DNA of 64,000 nt from Orientallactaga sibirica. Lineage: Eukaryota; Chordata; Mammalia; Rodentia; Dipodidae. Below are positions 12,596 to 24,901 of this stretch, in pieces. Every line of letters starts with the position of its first letter. Position 1 is the first letter of the stretch. The position numbers were made by a program, and so were the translations under genes. Location of the stretch: positions 62,001 through 126,000 of the forward strand of contig JAEOAD010001848.1 of NCBI GenBank assembly GCA_036365145.1, written 5' to 3'. The notes under the pieces are model-generated. The model ran no database searches and was not told where the DNA came from. It saw nothing but the letters and a program-made list of their open reading frames with translations.

Positions 12596-15500
12596 GTTTA
12601 GAAAACAAACACCTTCATTGCCAAACACTGTACTCTGTGTGAAATAAGCTAGTTCTGTTCTCGGAATGAGTTGCTTTCTTATGAAGAGTCTTCAGTGCAG
12701 CAAGATCAAACTTTGCTAGTTTGTGTAATCTAACAAGATGTACAACTTAGTAGATTAGCTTCATTTCTAACGTAGTTTTTTTTAGAAAACAAACACCTTC
12801 ATTGCTGAACACTGTACTGTGTGAAATAAGCTAGTTCTGTTCTTGGAATGAGTTGCTTTCTTATGAAGAGTCTTCAGTGCAGCAAGATCAAACTTTGCTA
12901 GTTTGTGTAATCTAACAAGATGTACAACTTAGTAGATTAGCTTCATTTCTAATGTAGTTTGTTTTGAAAACAAACACCTTCATTGCCAAACACTGTACTG
13001 TGTGAAATAAGCTAGTTCTGTTCTTGGAATGAGTTGCTTTTCTTATGAAGAGTCTTCAGTGCAGCAAGTTCAAACTTTCCTAGTTTGTGTAATCTAACAA
13101 GATGTAACAACTTAGTAGATTAGCTTCATTTCTAACGTAGTTTGTTTAGAAAACAAACACCTTCATTGCCAAACACTGTACTCTGTGAAATAAGCTAGTT
13201 CTGTTCTTGGAATGAGTTGCTTTCTTATGAAGAGTCTTCAGTGCAGCAAGATCAAACTTTCCTAGTTTGTGTAATCAAACAAGATGTACAACTTAGTAGA
13301 TTAGCTTCATTTCTAAAGTAGTTTGTTTTGAAAACAAACACCTTCATTGCCAAACACTGTACTGTGTGAAATAAGCTAGTTCTGTTCTTGGAATGAGTTG
13401 CTTTCTTATAAAGAGTCTTCAGTGCAGCAAGATCAAACTTTGCTAGTTTGTGTAATCTAACAAGATGAACAACTTAGTAGATTAGCTTCATTTCTAACGT
13501 AGTTTGTTTAGAAAACAAACACCTTCATTGCGAAGACTGTACTGTGTGAAATAAGCTAGTTCTGTTCTCAGAATGAGTTGCTTTCTTAAAAGAGTCTTCA
13601 GTGCAGCAAGATCAAACTTTCCTAGTTTGTGTAATCTAACAAGATGAACAACTTAGTAGATTAGCTTCATTTATAACGTAGTTTGTTTAGAAAACAAACA
13701 CCTTCATTGCCAAAGACTGTACTGTGTGAAATAAGCTAGTTCTGTTCTTGGAATGAGTTGCTTTCTTATGAAGAGTCTTCAGTGCAGCAAGATCAAACTT
13801 TCTAGTTTGTGTAATCTAACAAGATGTACAACTTAGTAGATTAGCTTCATTTCTAACGTAGTTTGTTTAGAAAACAAACACCTTCATTGCTGAAGACTGT
13901 ACTGTGTGAAATAAGCTTGTTCTATTCTCAGAATGAGTTGCTTTCTTAAGAAGAGTCTTCAGTGCAGCAAGATCAAACTTTGCTAGTTTGTGTAATCTAA
14001 CAAGATGAACAACTTAGTAGATTAGCTTCATTTCTAAACGTAGTTTGTTTAGAAAACAAACACCTTCATTGCCAAAAGACTGTACTGTGTGAAATAAGCT
14101 AGTTCTGTTCTTGGAATGAGTTGCTTTCTTAGAAGAGTCTTCAGTGCAGCAAGATCAAACTTTGCTAGTTTGTGTAATCTAACAAGATGTAAAAACTTAG
14201 TAGATTAGCTTCATTTCTAAAGTAGTTTGTTTAGAAAACAAACACCTTCATTGCAGAAGACTGTACTGTGTGAAATAAGCTAGTTCTGTTCTCGGAATGA
14301 GTTGCTTTCTTATGAAGAGTCTTTCAGTGCAGCAAGATCAAACTTTGCTAGTTTGTGTAATCTAACAAGATGTACAACTTAGTAGATTAGCTTCATTTCT
14401 AACGTAGTTTGTTTTGAAAACAAACACCTTCATTGCTTAAGACTGTACTGTGTGAAATAAGCTAGTTCTGTTCTCGGAATGAGTTGCTTTCTTATGAAGA
14501 GTCTTCAGTGCAGCAAGATCAAACTTTGCTAGTTTGTGTAATCTAACAAGATGAACAACTTAGTAGATTAGCTTCATTTCTAACGTAGTTTGTTTAGAAA
14601 ACAAACACCTTCATTGCCGAACACTGTACTGTGTGAAATAAGCTAGTTCTGTTCTTGGAATGAGTTGCTTTCTTATGAAGAGTCTTCAGTGCAGCAAGAT
14701 CAAACTTTGCTAGTTTGTGTAATCTAACAAGATGAACAACTTAGTAGATTAGCTTCATTTCTAACGTAGTTTGTTTTGAAAACAAACACCTTCATTGCTG
14801 AACACTGTACTGTGTGAAATAAGCTAGTTCTGTTCTTGGAATGAGTTGCTTTCTTATGAAGAGTCTTCAGTGCAGCAAGATCAAACTTTCTAGTTTGTGT
14901 AATCTAACAAGATGAACAACTTAGTAGATTAGCTTCATTTCTAACGTAGTTTGTTTAGAAAACAAACACCTTCATTGCATAAGACTGTACTGTGTGAAAT
15001 AAGCTAGTTCTGTTCTCAGAATGAGTTGCTTTCTTATGAAGAGTCTTCAGTGCAGCAAGATCAAACTTTGCTAGTTTGTGTAATCTAACAAGATGAACAA
15101 CTTAGTAGATTAGCTTCATTTCTAACGTAGTTTGTTTAGAAAACAAACACCTTCATTGCCGAAGATTGTACTGTGTGAAATAAGCTAGTTCTGTTCTCAG
15201 AATGAGTTGCTTTCTTATGAAGAGTCTTCAGTGCAGCAAGATCAAACTTTGCTAGTTTGTGTAATCTAACAAGATGTACAACTTAGTAGATTAGCTTCAT
15301 TTCTAATGTAGTTTGTTTAGAAAACAAACACCTTCATTGCCGAACACTGTACTGTGTGAAATAAGCTGGTTCTGTTCTCAGAATGAGTTGCTTTCTTACG
15401 AAGAGTCTTCAGTGCAGCAAGATCAAACTTTGCTAGTTTGTGTAATCTAACAAGATGTACAACTTAGTAGATTAGCTTCATTTCTAATATAGTTTGTTTA

Positions 15501-17799
15501 GAAAACAAACACCTTCATTGAAGAACACTGTACTGTGTGAAATAAGCTAGTTCTGTTCTTGGAATGAGTTGCTTTCTTACGAAGAGTCTTCAGTGCAGCA
15601 AGATCAAACTTTGCTAATTTGTGTAATCTAACAAGATGTACAACTTAGTAGATTAGCTTCATTTCTAACGTAGTTTGTTTAGAAAACAAAAACCTTCATT
15701 TTAGAAGACTGTACTGTGTGAAATAAGCTAGTTCTGTTCTTGGAATGAGTTGCTTTCTTATGAAGAGTCTTCAGTGCAGCAAGATCAAACTTTGCTAGTT
15801 TTGTGTAATCTAACAAGATGAACAACTTGGTAGATTAGCTTCATTTCTAATGTAGTTTGTTTAGAAAACAAACACCTTCATTGCCGAAAGATTGTACTGT
15901 GTGAAATAAGCTAGTTCTGTTCTTGGAATGAGTTGCTTTATTTGAAGAGTCTTCAGTGCAGCAAGATCAAACTTTGCTAGTTTTTATAATCTAACAAGAT
16001 GTACAATTTATTAGATTAGCATTCATTTCACGTAGTTTGTTTAGAAAACAAACACCTTAATTGCCGAACACTGTACTGTGTGAAATAAGCTAGTTCTGTT
16101 CTTGGAATGAGTTGCTTTATTTGAAGAGTCTTCAGTGCAGCAAGATCAAACTTTGCTAGTTTTTGTAATCTAACAAGATGTACAACTTAGTAGATTAGCT
16201 TCATTTCTAAACGTAGTTTGTTTAGAAAACAAACACCTTCATTGCCAAACACTGTACTGTGTGAAATAAGCTAGTTCTGTTCTCGGAATGAGTTGCTTTA
16301 TAACGAAGAGTCTTCAGTGCAGCAAGATCAAACTTTCCTAGTTTGTGTAATCTAACAAGATGAACAACTTGGTAGATTAGCTTCATTTCTAACATAGTTT
16401 GTTTAGAAAACAAACACCTTCATTGCCAAAGATTGTACTGTGTGAAATAAGCTAGTTCTGTTCTTGGAATGAGTTGCTTTCTTATGAAGAGTTTTCAGTG
16501 CAGCAAGATCAAAGTTTGATAGTTTGCCTAATCTAACAAGATGACAACTTGGTAGATTAGCTTCATTTCTAACGTACTTTTGTTTGAATACAAACACCTT
16601 CATTGCCGAACACTGTACTGTGTGAAATAAGGTAACAAGAAGATCAAACTTTGCTAGTTTGTGTATTCTAACAAACAATTAGCAGATTAGCGTCATTTCT
16701 AACGTAGTTTGTTGAGAAGAAAAACACCTTCTTTTACAAAGATTGTACTGTGTGAAATAAACTAGTTCTGTTCTCGGAATGAGTTGCTTTCTTACGAAGA
16801 GTCTTCAGTGCAACAAGATCAAACTTTGGTAGTTTGTGTACTCTAACAAGATGTACAAATTAGCAGATTAGCTTCATTTCTAACGTAGTTTGTTGAGAAG
16901 AGAAACACCTTCATTTCTGAAGATTGTACTGTGTGAAATAAGCTAGTTCTTTTCTCGGAATGAGGTGCTTTCTTACGAAGAGTCTTTACTGCAGCAAGTC
17001 CAAACTTTCCTAGTTTGTGTAATCTAACAAGATGTACAATTTAGTAGATTAGCATCATTTCTCACGTAGTTTGTTTAGAAAACAAACACCTTCATTGCCG
17101 AACACTGTACTGTGTGAAATAAGCTAGTTCTGTTCTCAGAATGAGTTGCTTTCCTGTGAAGAGTCTTCAGTGCAGCAAGATCAAACTTTGCTATTTTGTC
17201 TAATCTAACACAATGAACAACTTGTTAGATTAGCTTCATTTCTAACGTAGTTGGTTTAGAATACAAACACCTTCATTTCAAAGATTGTACTGTGAGCAAT
17301 AAGCTAGTTCTGTTCTCGGCATGAGTTGCTTTCTTATGAAGAGTCTTCATTGCAGCAAGATCAAACTTTGCTAGGTTGTGTAATCTAAAAACAAGTACAA
17401 CTTAGTAGATTAGCTTCGTTTCTAACTTAGTTTGTTTTGAAAACAAACACCTTCATTACCAAAGACTGTGCTGTGTCAATTAAGCTCGTTCTCTTCTCAG
17501 AATGAGTTGTTTTCTTATGAAGAGTCTTGAGTGCAGGAAGGTCAAACTTCGCTAGTTTGTCTAATCTAACAGGATCAACAACATGGTACATTAGTTTCAT
17601 TTCTAACGTAGTTTGTTTAGAAAACAAACACCTTCATTGCAGAAGATTGTACTGTGTGAAATAAGCAAGTTCTGTTCTCGGAATTAGATGCTTTCTTGTG
17701 AAGAGTCTTCGGTATAGCAAGATCAAACTTTGCTTGTTTTTGTACTCTAACAAGATGTACAACTGAGTAGATTAGCTACATTTCTAACGTAATTTGTTT

Positions 17800-20700
17800 A
17801 GAAAACAAACACCTTCATTGCCGAACACTGTACTGTGTTAAATAAGCTTGTTCAGTTCTTGGAATGAGTAGATTTCTCACAAAAATTCTTCAGCTCAGCA
17901 AAATCAAACTTTGCTAGTTTTTGCACTCTAACAAGATGTACAGCTTTGTAGATTAGCTTCATTTCTAGCGTAGTTTGTTTAGAAAAGAAAGAACTTCATT
18001 GCCGAACACTGTACTGTTTGATAGAAGCTAGTTCTGTTCTTGGAATGAGTTGCTTAATTATGAAGAGTCTTCAGTGTAGCAAGATCAAACTTTCCTAGTT
18101 TGTGAAATCTAACAAGATATGCAACTTTGTAGATTAGCTTCATTTCTAACTTATTTTGTTTTGAAAACAAACACCTTCTTTGCCTAAGACTATACTGTGT
18201 CAAATAGCTAGTTCTGTTCTCGGAATGAGTTGCTTTCTTACGAAGAGTCTTCAGTGCAGCAAGATCAAACATTCCTAGTTTCTGTAATCTAACAAGATGT
18301 ACAACGTGGTAGATTAGCTTCATATGTAATGTAGGTTTTTTAGAAAACAAATACTTTCATTGCCGAAGGTTGTACTGTGTGAAATAAGCTAGTTCTGTTC
18401 TCGGAATGAGTTGCTTTTTACGAAGTGTCTTCAGTGCAGCAAGTTCAAACTTTCCTAGTTTGTATAATCAAACAAGATGAACAAGTTCATACATTAGCTT
18501 CATTTCTAAAGTAGTTTGTTGAGAAAACAAACCCCTTCATTGCCGAAGACTGTGCTGTGTCAAATAAGCTAGTTCTGTCTCCGCCTGAGTTGCTTTCTTA
18601 TGAAGAGTCTTCAGTGCAGCAAGATCAAACATTCCTAGTTTATGTAATCTAAAAAGATGTTCAACTTGGTAGATTAGCTTCATATCTAATGTAGTTTGTT
18701 TCGAAAACAAACACCTTCATTTCCGAAGATTGTACTGTGTGAAATAAGCTAGTTCTATTCTTGGAATTAGTTGCTTTCTTAGGAAGACTTTTCAGTGCAG
18801 CAAGATCAAACTTTGCTAGTTTGTGTAATCTAACCAGATAAACCACTTGGTAGATTAGCTTCATTTCTAACGTAGATTGTTTAGAAAACAAACACCTTCA
18901 TTGACAAAGATTGTACTGTGTGAAATAAGCTAGTTCTGTTCTTTGAATGAGTTGCTTTCTTATGAAGTGTTTTCAGTGCAGCAATATCAAACTTTGCTAG
19001 TTTGTGTAATCTAACAAGATGAACAACTTGTTAGTTTAGCTACATTTCTAACCTAGTTTGTTTAGAAAACATACACCTTCATTTCCGAAGATTGTACTGT
19101 GTGAAATAAGGTAGTCTGTTTTCGAAATGAGTTGCTTTCTTATGAAGAGTTTTCAGTGCAGCAAGATCAAACTTTGCTAGTTTGTGTACTCTAACAAGAT
19201 GTACAACGTAGTAGATTAGCTTCATTTCTAACGTAGTTTGTTTAGAAAACAAACACCTTCATTGCCAAAGACTGTACTGTGTGAAATAAGGTATTTCTGT
19301 TCTTGGAATGAGTTGCTTTCTTACAAAGAGTCTTCAGTGCAGCAAGATCAAACTTTGCTAGGTTGTGTAATCTAACAACATGTACAATTTAGTAAATTAG
19401 GTTCTTTTCTAACGTAGTTTCTATTGAAAACAAACACGTTCATTGCCGAAGACTGTACTGTGTAAAATAAGCTAATTCTGTTCTCGGAATGAGTTGCTTT
19501 CTTACGAAGAGTCTTCAGTGCAGCAAGTTCAAACTTTCCTAGTTTGTGTAATCAAACAAGATGAACAACTTGGTAGATTACCTTCATTTTTAACATAGTT
19601 GGTTTAGAAAACAAACACCTTCATTGCCGAACACTGTACTGTTTGAAATAATCTAGTTGAATACTCGGAATGCGTTGCTTTCTTACGAAGAGTCTTCAGT
19701 ACAGCAAGATCAAACTTTGCTTGTTTGTGTAATCTAACAAGATGAACAACTTATTAGATGAGCTTCATTTCTAACATCGTTTTTTTAGAAAACAAAAACC
19801 TTCATTGCCCAAGATTGTACTGTGTGAAATAAGCTAGTTCTATTCTCGGAATGAGTTGCTTTCTTACGAAGAGTCTTCAGTGCAGCAACTTCAAACTTTC
19901 CTAGTTTGTGTAACAACAAGTTGAACAACATGGTTCATGAGCTTCATTTCTAACATAGTTTGTTTAGAAAAAAAACACCTTCATTGCCAAACACTGTACT
20001 GTGTGAAATAAGCTTGTTAAGTTCTTGGAATGAGTAGCTTTCTCACGAAGAGTCTTCAGTGCAGCAAAATGAGACTTTGCTAGTTTTTGTACTCTAACAA
20101 GATGTACAACTTAGTATATTAGCTTCATTTCTAACGTAGTTTGTTTATAAAACAAACACCTTCATTGCTGAACACTGTACTGTTTGAAATAAGTTAGTTA
20201 TGTTCTTGGAATGAGTTGCTTAATTATGAAGAATCTTCAGTGCAGCAAGATCAAACTTTCCTAGTTTGTGTAATCTAACAAGATGTAAAACTTTGTAGAT
20301 TAGCTTCATTTCTAACGTATTTTGTTTGGAAAACGAACCCCTTCATTGCCTAAGACTATACTGTGTCAAATAGCTAGTTCTGTTCTCGGAATGAGTTGCT
20401 TTCATACGAAGAGTCTTCAGCGCAGCAAGATCAAACATTCCCAGTTTGTGTAATCTAACAAGATGAACAACTTGGTAGATTAACTTCATTTCTAACGTAG
20501 TTTGTTTAAAAAACAAACACCTTCATTTCCGAAGATTGTACTGTGTGAAATAATCTAGTTCTATAATTGGAATCAGTTGCTTTGTAGGAAGAGATTTCAG
20601 TGTAGCAAGATCAAACTATGCTAGTTTGTGTAATCTAACAAGATGAACCACTTTGTATATTAGCTTCATTTCTAACGTACTTTGTTTAGAAAACAAACAC

Positions 20701-20900
20701 CTTCATTGACGAAGATTGTACTGTGTGAAATAAACCATTTCTGTTCTTGGAATGAGTTGCTTTCTTATGAAGTGTTTTCAGTGCAGCAAGATCAAAATTT
20801 GATAGTTTGTGTAATCTAACAAGATGAACAACTTTGTAGATTACCTTCAATTCTAACGTAGTTTGTTTAGAAAACCAACACCTTCATTGCCGAAGATTGT
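17800..20900. repeat. Decayed higher-order repeat, about 10-12 monomers
   Basis: Successive variant monomers recur in order. AAGCTTGTT with GAGTAG..TTTCTCAC occurs at about 17,845 and 20,010. The next monomer has CTTAATTATGAAGA, at 18,054 and 20,218. The next has CCTAAGACTATACTGTGTCAAATAG, at 18,184 and 20,348. After a two-monomer difference there is TCCGAAGATTG with GAYGAACCACTT-like endings at 18,720 and 20,527, then TGACRAAGATTG with GAAGTGTTTTCAG at 18,901 and 20,708. Spacing is about 2,164 bp for the first three markers (12 monomers) and about 1,807 bp for the last two (10 monomers), so one copy gained or lost a dimer. Confidence 0.7.
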
Positions 20901-23900
20901 ACTGTGTGAAATAAGCTAGTGCTGTTCTCAGAAGAAGTTGCTTTATAACGAAGAGTCTTCAGTGCAGGAAGATCAACCTTTACTAATTTGTGTAATCTAA
21001 CAACATGAACAACTTGGTAGATTAGCTTCATTTATAATGTAGTTTGTTTAGAAAACATACACCTTCATTTCCAAAGATTGTATTGTGTGAAATAAGCTAG
21101 TTCTGTACTCGGAATGAGTTGCTTTCTTATGAAGAGGTTTTTGTGCAGCAAGATCAAACTTTGCTAGTTTGTGTAATCTAACAAGATGAACAACTTGGCA
21201 GATTATCTTCATTTCTAACGTAGTTTGTTTAGAAAACAAACACATTCATTGCCGAAGCCTGTACTGTGGGAAATAAGCTAGTTCTGTTCTTGGAATGAGT
21301 TGCTTTGTTGTGAAGAGTCTTCAGTGCAGCAAGATCAAACTTTGCTAATTTGTGTAATCTGAAAACATGAACAACTTGGTAGATTAGCTTCATTTCTAAC
21401 GTAGTTGGTTTAGAAAACAAACACATTCATTGCCGAAGATTGTACTGTGTGAAATAAGCTAGTTCTATTTTCGGAAGGAGTTGCTTAACTATGAAGAGTC
21501 TTCAGTGCAGCAACATCAAACTTTCCTAGTTTGTGTAATCTAACAAGATGTACAACTTGGTAGATTTGCTTGATATGTAATGTAGTAGTTTTAGAAAACA
21601 AACACCTTCATTGCCGAAGATTGTACTGTGTGAAATAAACTAGTTCTGTTTTCGGAATGAGTTGCTTTCTTACAAAGAGTCTTCAGTGCAGCGAGTTTAA
21701 TATTTCCTAGTTTGTGTAATCAAACAAGATGAACAACTTAGTCGATTAGCTTCACTTCTAACGTACTTTGTTTAGAAAAAAAACACATTCATTGACGAAG
21801 TTTGTACTGTGTGAAATAAGCTAGTTCTGTTCTTGGAATGAGTTGCTTTCTTACGAAGAGTCTTCAGTGCAACAAGATCAAACGTTGCTAGTTTGTGTAA
21901 TCTATACTAGATGTACAACTTAGTAGATTAGCTTAGTTTCTAAAGTATTTTGTTTAGAAAACAAACACCTTCATTGCTGAAGACTGTGCTGTGTCAAATA
22001 ATCTAGCTATGTTCTCAGAATGAGTTGCTTTCTTTTGAAGAGTCTTCAATGCAGCAAGATCAAAATTTGCTAGTTTATCTAATCTAACAGGATGAACAAC
22101 TTGGTATATTAGCTTCATTTCTAACGTAGTTTGTTTAGAAAACAAACATCTTCATTGACGAATATTGAACTGTGTGAAATAAGCTAGTTCTCTTCTCGGA
22201 ATGAGTTGCTTTCTTACGAAGAGACTTCAGTAAAGCAAGTTCAAACTTTCCTAGATTGTGTAATCAAACAAGATGAACAACTTAGTAGATTAGCTTCATT
22301 TCTAACTTAGTTTGTTTGGAAAACAAACACCTTCATTACAGAACACTGTCTGTGTGAAATAAGCTAGTTCTGTTCTCGGAATGAGTTGCTTTCTTACGAA
22401 GAGTCTTCAGTGCAGTAAGATCAAACTTTCCTAGTTTGTGTAATCAAACAAGATGAACAACTTAATAGATTACCTTCATTTCTAAAGTAGTTTGTATAGA
22501 ACACAAATACCTTCATTGGTGAACACTGTACTGTGTGAAATAAGCTACTTCTGTTCACGGAATGAGTTGCCTTCTTATGAAGAGTTTTCAGTGCAGCAAG
22601 ATAAAACTTTGCTAGTTTGTGTAATCTAACAAGATGAACAACTTGGTAGATTAGCTTCGTTTCTAACATAGTTTGTTTTGAAAACAAACACCGTCATTGC
22701 CGAAGAGTGTACTGCGTGAAATAAGCTAGTTCTGCTCTCCGAGTGAGTTGCTTTCTTACAAAAAGTCTTCAGTGCAGCCAGATCAAACTTTCCTAATTTG
22801 TGTAATCTAAGTAGATGTAGAACTTAGTAGATTAACTTCATTTCTAACGTAGTTCGTTTAGAAAACAAACACATTCATTGCCGAAGCTTGTACTGTGGGA
22901 AATAAGCAAGTTCTGTGCTCTGAATAAGTGGCTTTGTTACGAAGAGTCTTCAGTGCAGCAAGATCAGACTTTGCTAGTTTGTCTAATCTAAGAAGATGAA
23001 CACCTTGGTAGATTAGCTTCATTTCTAACGTAGTTTGTTTAGAAAACAAACACCTTCATTTGTAAAGATTGTAGTGTGTGAAATAAGCTATTTCTGTTCT
23101 TGGAATGAGTTGCTTTCTTACGAAGAGTCTTCAGTGCTGCAAGTTCTAAATTTCCTAGTTTCTGCAATCTAACAAGATGTAAAACTTAGTAGTTTAGCTT
23201 TATTTCTACCGTAGTTTCTTTTGAAAACAAACACCTTCATTGCCTAAGACTGTACCGTGTCAAATAGCTAGATGTGTTCTCGAAATGAGTTGCTTTCTTA
23301 CGAAGAGTCTTCAGTGCAGCAAGATCAAACTTTCCTAGTTTTTGTAATCTAAAAAGATGTAGAACTTAGTAGATTAACTTCATTTCTAATGTAGTTTGTT
23401 TAGAAAACAAACACATTCATTGCCAAAGCCTGTACTATGGGAAATAAGCTAGTTCTGTACTCGGAATTAGTTGCTTTCTTACGAAGAGTCTTCAGTGCAG
23501 CAAGATCAAACTTTGCTTGTTTGTGTAATCTAACAAGATGAACAACTTGGTATATTAGCTTCATTTCTAAAGTAGTTTGTTTAGAAAACAAACATTAGCA
23601 TTACTGAACACTGTACTGTGTGAAATAAGCTAGTTCTGTTCTCGGAATGAGTTGGTTTCTTACGAAGAGTCTTCAGTGTAGCAACTTCATACTTTCCTAA
23701 TTTGTGTAATCCAACAAGATGAACTAATTAGTAGATTAGCTTCATTTCTCACGTACTTTGTTTAGAAAACAAACACCTTCATTACCAAACACTGTACAGT
23801 GTGAAATAAGCTAGATCTGTTCTCGGAATGAGTTGCTTAATTATTAAGAGTTTAAGTGCAGCAAGATCAAACTTTCCTAGTTTGTGTAATCAAACAAGAT

Positions 23901-24455
23901 GTGCAACTTAGTAGATTAGCTTCATTTCTAATGCAGTTTGTTTTGAAAACAAACACCTTCATTGCCTAAGACTGTACTGTGTCAAATAGCTAGTTCTGTT
24001 CTTGGAATGAGTTGCTTTCTCACGAAGAGTCTTCAGTGCAGCAAGATCAAACTTTCCTAGTTTGTGTAATCTTACAAGATGGAAAACTAGGTAGATTAGC
24101 TTCATTTCTAACGTAGTTTGTGTAGAACACTAACACTTTCATTGCAGAAAACTGTACTGTGTGAAATAAGCTAGTTCTGTTCTTGGAATGAGTTGCTTTC
24201 TTTACGAAGAGTCTTCAGACAGTAAGATCAAGCTTTGCTAGTTTGTGTAATCTAACAAGATGAACAACTTTTTAGATTACTTCATTTCTAAGGTAGTTCG
24301 TTTAGAAAACAATCACCTTCATTTTCGAAGATTATAATGTGTGAAATAAGCTTGTTCTGTTCTCGGAATCAGTTGCTTTCTTACGAAGAGTCTTCAGTAC
24401 AGCAAGATCAAACTTTGCTAGTTAGTGTACTCTAACAAGATATACAGCTTAGTAG

Positions 24456-24470
24456 ATTACCTTCATTTCT
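24456..24470. repeat. Target-site duplication, left copy
   Basis: ATTACCTTCATTTCT, 15 bp, lies directly before the T-rich end of the inserted element and matches 24,887-24,901 exactly. It is satellite sequence, a variant of the usual ATTAGCTTCATTTCT. Removing the insert and one copy restores a normal monomer running on into AACGTAG. Confidence 0.92.
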
Positions 24471-24886
24471 TTTTGTTATATATAGATATATTTTTATTTA
24501 TATTATTTTGATTTTACATTTATAGTAAAGGTTCCATTGTCCTCCTCCCTGTCCTCCCTCTTTCAAAGGGACCCTTGTCAATGGCGAATGTGGGTCAAGC
24601 ATTGTGAGGTTAGTTAAGAGTTCTGGGGGGTTGTCCCCAGTCTCTGTGCATAATGCCCCAACTATGACTCTAACTTTCTTTCCGCCCCCTCTTCCGCAAG
24701 TTTCCCTGAGCCACATTGGGGTCATTTTAGTTCTGCTTCAGTGAAGTGGTTTTGGGAGCCTCTGTGTCTCTGGATATCTGGCTTAGTTGGAGTTGGATGA
24801 TCTCTGTGTTTATCTCCTTCAGCCTTTTTCAGGTGTCATGACCGCCATGAAAGCTGAACTCTTGCCCTTCCCCTGCGTTGTTCTAT
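24471..24886 (-). mobile_element. LINE-1 (L1) 3' end, 5'-truncated, antisense to window
   Basis: A 416-bp non-satellite insert flanked by a perfect 15-bp duplication. Read on the minus strand it ends in a purine-rich tract (24,540-24,568), then an AATAAA signal at 24,493-24,498 and an A-rich tail up to 24,471. These are hallmarks of an L1 3' UTR with poly(A). The implied nick, TTTCT/AA on the plus strand, is close to the L1 endonuclease consensus TTTT/AA. Words such as CCAATGTGGCTCAGGG and CCAGAGACACAGAGGC (minus strand) recall muroid-rodent L1 3' UTRs from memory, so the rodent call is tentative. Only non-coding 3' sequence seems present; the 75-codon open frame within it is not an L1 protein. 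Because it is present once in clean form, this part of the array has not been amplified since insertion. Confidence 0.8.
24493..24498 (-). promoter_or_regulatory. Polyadenylation signal AATAAA of the LINE-1
   Basis: Minus-strand AATAAA lies about 20 bases before the 3' end of the insert, where an L1 poly(A) signal belongs. The surrounding sequence is an A-rich, slightly decayed tail with TATATA motifs, suggesting the tail has mutated since insertion. Confidence 0.65.
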
Positions 24887-24901
24887 ATTACCTTCATTTC
24901 T
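24887..24901. repeat. Target-site duplication, right copy
   Basis: ATTACCTTCATTTCT, identical to 24,456-24,470. It marks the 5' (truncated) end of the LINE-1, after which the satellite resumes in the correct phase with AACGTAGTTT. Confidence 0.92.

Larger units (their letters stand above)
1..16450. repeat. Satellite array block 1: family A, 181-bp monomers, near-uniform
   Basis: About 90 head-to-tail monomers with a period of 181 bp. A representative complete unit is 12,415-12,595, counting from GTTTAGAAAA. Family A diagnostic words are ACACCTTCATTGC, CTTAYGAAGAGTCTTCAGTG, AAGATCAAACTTTGCTAG, ATTAGCTTC and TAACGTAG. Monomers differ mostly at a small set of alternating positions: GATGAAC/GATGTAC, TTGCTAG/TTCCTAG, TTTAGAAAAC/TTTTGAAAAC, and CpG/TpG/CpA sites. 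Unlike the following block, substitutions are rare while 1-4 base insertions or deletions are common, for example an extra TG at about 2,938 and 6,253, and TCG inserted at about 7,226. The only serious break is 7,584-8,048. The change to noisier monomers is abrupt, at about 16.4-16.65 kb. Known biology: such uniformity marks recently homogenised satellite. Caution: the indel-rich, substitution-poor pattern could also come from consensus errors. Confidence 0.95.
16451..24470. repeat. Satellite array block 2a: divergent family A up to the LINE-1
   Basis: About 44 family A monomers with many point substitutions spread along the unit and fairly constant length of about 180-181 bp. A decayed higher-order pattern is visible. 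The marker pair 'CTTAATTATGAAGAG, then CCTAAGACTATACTGTGTCAAATAG' occurs at 18,054/18,184 and 20,218/20,348, with a similar pair at 23,831/23,965. One short monomer at about 16,580-16,700 has lost roughly 50-60 bp, with GAAATAAGG joined to TAACAAGAAGATC. This is older, less homogenised satellite than block 1. Confidence 0.93.

Noticed and set aside
24498..24725. 75-codon minus-strand open frame inside the LINE-1
   Set aside because: It lies in the 3' UTR part and runs into the A-rich tail; the residues do not resemble L1 ORF1 or ORF2.
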